Part shown: positions 61,401-64,000 of the stretch, piece by piece
Numbering within the stretch: the stretch's first letter is position 1
Layout: the number at the start of each line of letters is the position of its first letter
Assembly: GCF_009870125.1 (NCBI RefSeq)
Contig: NC_046683.1
Coordinates: 66,975,869 to 67,039,868 of the forward strand
DNA length: 64,000 nucleotides
Origin: Drosophila pseudoobscura
Taxonomy: Eukaryota; Arthropoda; Insecta; Diptera; Drosophilidae
Direction: 5' to 3'
Made by a program: the position numbers and the translations under genes
Notes under the pieces: generated by a model
Seen by the model: the letters and a program-made list of their open reading frames with translations, nothing else
Told to the model about the DNA's origin: nothing
Databases searched by the model: none

Positions 61401-61535
61401 ATTTTTGAATATGGCGCTCGCTCTCTCTCCGCCCACGACTAGGGTTGCCAGAGCATGAGTGCGCACTTAACATAACAGCGCCCTGTTGCGCTTAACAGTG
61501 GGATGTCGTCTCATCGATAACATGATATGGCAGGG
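58440..61535. other. Intergenic, simple-sequence rich; no gene seen
   Basis: Contains (CCATGC/CCATGT)n at 58603-58638, a CCACTCCC run near 58966-58993, a TG microsatellite at 59577-59601, (CCATTC/CCATCC)n at 60526-60575, an AGCCCA-rich run at 60711-60751 and (TGTATC)n at 60872-60897. No accepted coding frame. Confidence 0.55.
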
Positions 61536-61539
61536 TGAC

Positions 61540-62140
61540 CATTTACGGTATACCATATAGTTTTCTGTATAATGGGATAATTTATCAATCTATTGAATTA
61601 AATTTCAGTTTAAAGGTACATTAAAGAACATACGACACAGAAAATTCCATGCTCTCACAAATCGTGCCGTCCTGCATCATTCATTCCACTGAATTTCATT
61701 CATGTCTATGTCGTTCATTCACTTTAAAAGCAATTCCACTTTGGCGCGCAGCTCTAGCGATAATCCAATCGACTGGATCCCCAGAGTTACCGTGTAGTTG
61801 CTATATAGAAAACGGACATTTGTGTTGATCTCGTTTGTTTAAACCTTATTTTAAACACAATGAAATAAAAGAGAGTACTTAAAATTAGCCAGTTATGTAG
61901 GAAATTGATTCACCAATCGGATAAATTTATGTGTTCAGCGCTGAGGGTTCTTGCTAGCTGGTAATATTAAGTCGAATATCAAAAGAGAGAAATATAAATC
62001 AAGTTGTTCACCTGTTTAAATAGAGGGGGGGGCTAAGTGGACCATGTTCATTCCTTACATCGGTATATTCGCGGTATATTTTCAAAATGAGACAGTATAT
62101 TTTGGTATATTTATGAGGGTCTGACGCTTTTCAAGGTATA
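61540..62140. repeat. Third copy of the SGM/DINE-1-like dispersed repeat
   Basis: Aligns by eye with 37090-37290 ('aaaggtacattaaagaacat', 'ctgcatcattcattcca', 'ttcattcactttaaaa') and with the other copies through 'gtttgtttaaaccttatttt', 'gctgagggttcttgctagctggtaat', and the terminal 'cggtatattttcaaaatgag' module. It contains a perfect Motif 6 match (TTTGGTATATTT, 62101-62112) and a 25-base piece (62006-62030) found inverted at 45704-45728. Confidence 0.55.
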
Positions 62141-62276
62141 TTAGGCAAAGGGGGTGGATTTTGCCTTGAAATCGTTTCATTTTCTGGACCGTTTTGCTGT
62201 TGACCATACCCTCCTTTTCATCCACAGCACAGCTGTTGTTCTTTATTTTCGTTTTTTTCGCTGACCAATGTCATTA

Positions 62277-62470
62277 TATCGATAAATCCGCGACGAATTT
62301 TTTTTCCAAGTGTTGGTTTTATTTACAATTTTAGCACTCTTTCAACTTGCTTTTTCCTGTTTTTCTGTAAGTTATCAACAATTAAGTGGTGCTACTGTGA
62401 TATGCAATTGTGGACGGCCCAGTGCTAGTGCGGGGGACGGTCAAAAAAGCGTGTGTAAATTCAGCTGCGG
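62277..62470 (+). promoter_or_regulatory. Candidate DRE promoter / first-exon region
   Basis: A perfect DRE (TATCGATA, 62277-62284) lies 165 bases downstream of the Motif 6 match in the repeat at 62101-62112. This combination suits a housekeeping-type promoter, but no plus-strand gene follows within the window, so any transcript would start a gene beyond 64000 or be non-coding. Confidence 0.3.
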
Positions 62471-63639
62471 CGTCGGACCCTACCAGAATCGTATCTTTGT
62501 GACGCTTGTTGTTGTTGCTGTTTCTGTTGTTGCCTGGCTGGTAGGGTGGGGGTTGGGTCTTGGGTGGAGCCACCCCCAGAGGCTGCTCCCAAATGCCGCC
62601 TGTTTATGATGGTCACGCGAACTTTGAAATACAACAAAGATTTGGTCACCCTTCCAACGCTTGGGACGCCTACGCCCGCAGCTGGAATGTGGGCCTGTGT
62701 GTGTGTGTGTGTGTGCGTAAACGTTTATGCTAATTAAATGCAACTTCCAGTCCTGGAAGAAGAAAAAAAGAAATATAATTCAATTAAAGCTAAAGTTCTC
62801 CCCTTGAAACACTATTCCCAGTCGACGCGCCTGGAGGGGCGCACTTATCAATCCAACTTCTTTATCGCTTTTGATTGAAAAGCCAGTTGGCCAGAGAGAG
62901 ATAGCATGAGAGGGAGAGCATTCCAGACGATAAGATTAGTGCGACAATGCGACAGGGAACTTCTTGACTCGAAGAATTCGCTGATTGACACAGCTGCAGG
63001 CCCTACCCTACCCACCAGACAGTGTTTGCAAATTGTTTTCAAGTTAATTATGAAATTTAACCCTCACTCTATGGTAAACTCTCTGTCTGATGTCTGTCGG
63101 TCCAACCCCCGGCTCGTGCGAGCCTCCTGCTGTTCAAAAAGATTTCACTTTTTAACACAATTGTTTCAACCGCCGGCTGGCTGGGAGATCAATTCTGTCC
63201 TATAATTGGGCTTAATTGAGAGTGAGGGAGATGGAGAAGCGAATACCCCGTTTGTTCCGCTTCATTTGTTTACGCACTTTTCACTCGAGTCATTCATTCT
63301 GTTTTCATGGCTGCCATCATTGGCGCCAAATTGCTTAACTAATACTTTTTCTGGGAAACTTCCAATGAGTAAGCTTCCACTTCCACTTTCCCGCTTCCGC
63401 TGGCTCTTGGCCGGAGGTTGTGTAAAACAAAAGTGAGAGAGAGAGAGACGGAAGAGGAAAGAAACAGCCATTGAAAGAAGATTAGTCATCGAGTGGCAGG
63501 GAGGAGGCAGGCAACCCACTGGCACGGGTCCATCACCTTGTTCCTCCTCTCTTTCTCGCCGCCCCAGTCATCGACTTCTTCCACCTTCCTTTTCTTGGTT
63601 TGTTTTGTTTACATTTGTCTGCCCTGTGTCTCTCTCCCG

Positions 63640-64000
63640 CTCTCTTCTAGCGACGATCACCGAAGAGCAACAGGCGGAGTGAGAGTGAGAGAGAGAGAGC
63701 CACTGCAGGTGCGCTCTCAGCTTGTGCTAGTGGGCTCTCTCTGATTAGAAGCACGCTGCCACGGCCCTCTGTAGTTACGCTCTCTCTGCCTCCCCCACTG
63801 CTTGGGCGCTCTCAGGCCGTTGCTGTGTAGGCACCGTAGGCTCTCTTTCGCTTTTCTGTGGCGCTCTCCAACTGTTGCTCCCACTTCTTTGTGGTTTTTG
63901 GTCCCTCCATCTGTTGCTTCTCTCTTGAGCCGCCTGCGTTCGGCGCACGGTGGGAGCCTCAGTTGAGTTGAGTTTTACCCGTCGTCGCTGCCGGATCGTT
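63640..64000 (+). promoter_or_regulatory. GAGA-rich promoter for a gene beyond the right edge
   Basis: Dense GAGAG/CTCTC elements occur between 63430 and 63890, and an initiator-like TCAGTT at 63959-63964 starts a leader-like sequence (agttgagttgagttttaccc) that runs off the window. GAGA-rich initiator promoters are typical of paused developmental genes. No coding exon is present, so the gene is unidentified. Confidence 0.4.

Overview
This is nuclear DNA from a fruit fly, most likely of the Drosophila obscura group. Evidence: short phase-aligned GT-AG introns, a GC-rich third codon position in the conserved genes, and proteins that match Drosophila melanogaster Mdr65, LanA, Tnpo, Sf3b6 and ergic53 closely without being identical. 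The set corresponds to cytological region 65A of melanogaster 3L (Muller element D). The placement in the obscura group rests on my impression of the dispersed repeats (DINE-1/SGM-like blocks) and is an inference.

Layout, left to right. 1-5100: an ABCB-type multidrug transporter (Mdr65-like) whose extreme 5' end is cut off by the window. 5.4-6.5 kb: an antisense fragment of an FG nucleoporin, a short DINE-1-like element and an unrecognised minus-strand coding exon. 6.7-9.0 kb: three consecutive small secreted-protein genes with the same two-part design, each with an intron inside or just after the signal peptide; two have clear TATA/Inr promoters. 9.0-14.3 kb: mostly non-coding, but with a cluster of TGACGTC (CRE/CrebA-type) sites, a 40-residue spliced small ORF on the minus strand (10460-10708), degenerate tandem duplications, a DRE/E2F promoter module and a 51-residue spliced small ORF (13482-13690). 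14.3-27.9 kb: LanA, 13 coding exons, 3708 residues. 28.4-32.3 kb: the LanA 3' end and what looks like a long T-rich 3'UTR of Tnpo. 32.3-36.2 kb: Tnpo (transportin) on the minus strand, 9 coding exons, 896 residues. 36.2-38.7 kb: repeats. 38.8-39.3 kb: Sf3b6. 39.8-45.0 kb: two head-to-head paralogous ZAD C2H2 zinc-finger genes sharing a 502-bp divergent promoter. 45.0-47.4 kb: intergenic sequence with a near-perfect hairpin and another repeat copy that abuts ergic53. 47.4-49.4 kb: ergic53. 49.4-64.0 kb: a long gene-poor stretch with simple repeats, a DINE-1-like block, two degraded coding fragments (a BESS-like C-terminus and an RpS10-like fragment), a further repeat copy and, at the right edge, GAGA-rich promoter sequence for a gene outside the window.

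The conserved genes are functionally unrelated neighbours: xenobiotic efflux, basement membrane, nuclear import, splicing, transcription and ER-to-Golgi cargo sorting. The less ordinary content lies between them: the two spliced small ORFs, the three-gene secreted-peptide cluster, gene-fragment debris, and a dispersed repeat carrying core-promoter Motif 6 matches that sits just upstream of Sf3b6 and ergic53. No CRISPR array, tRNA or rRNA was seen.
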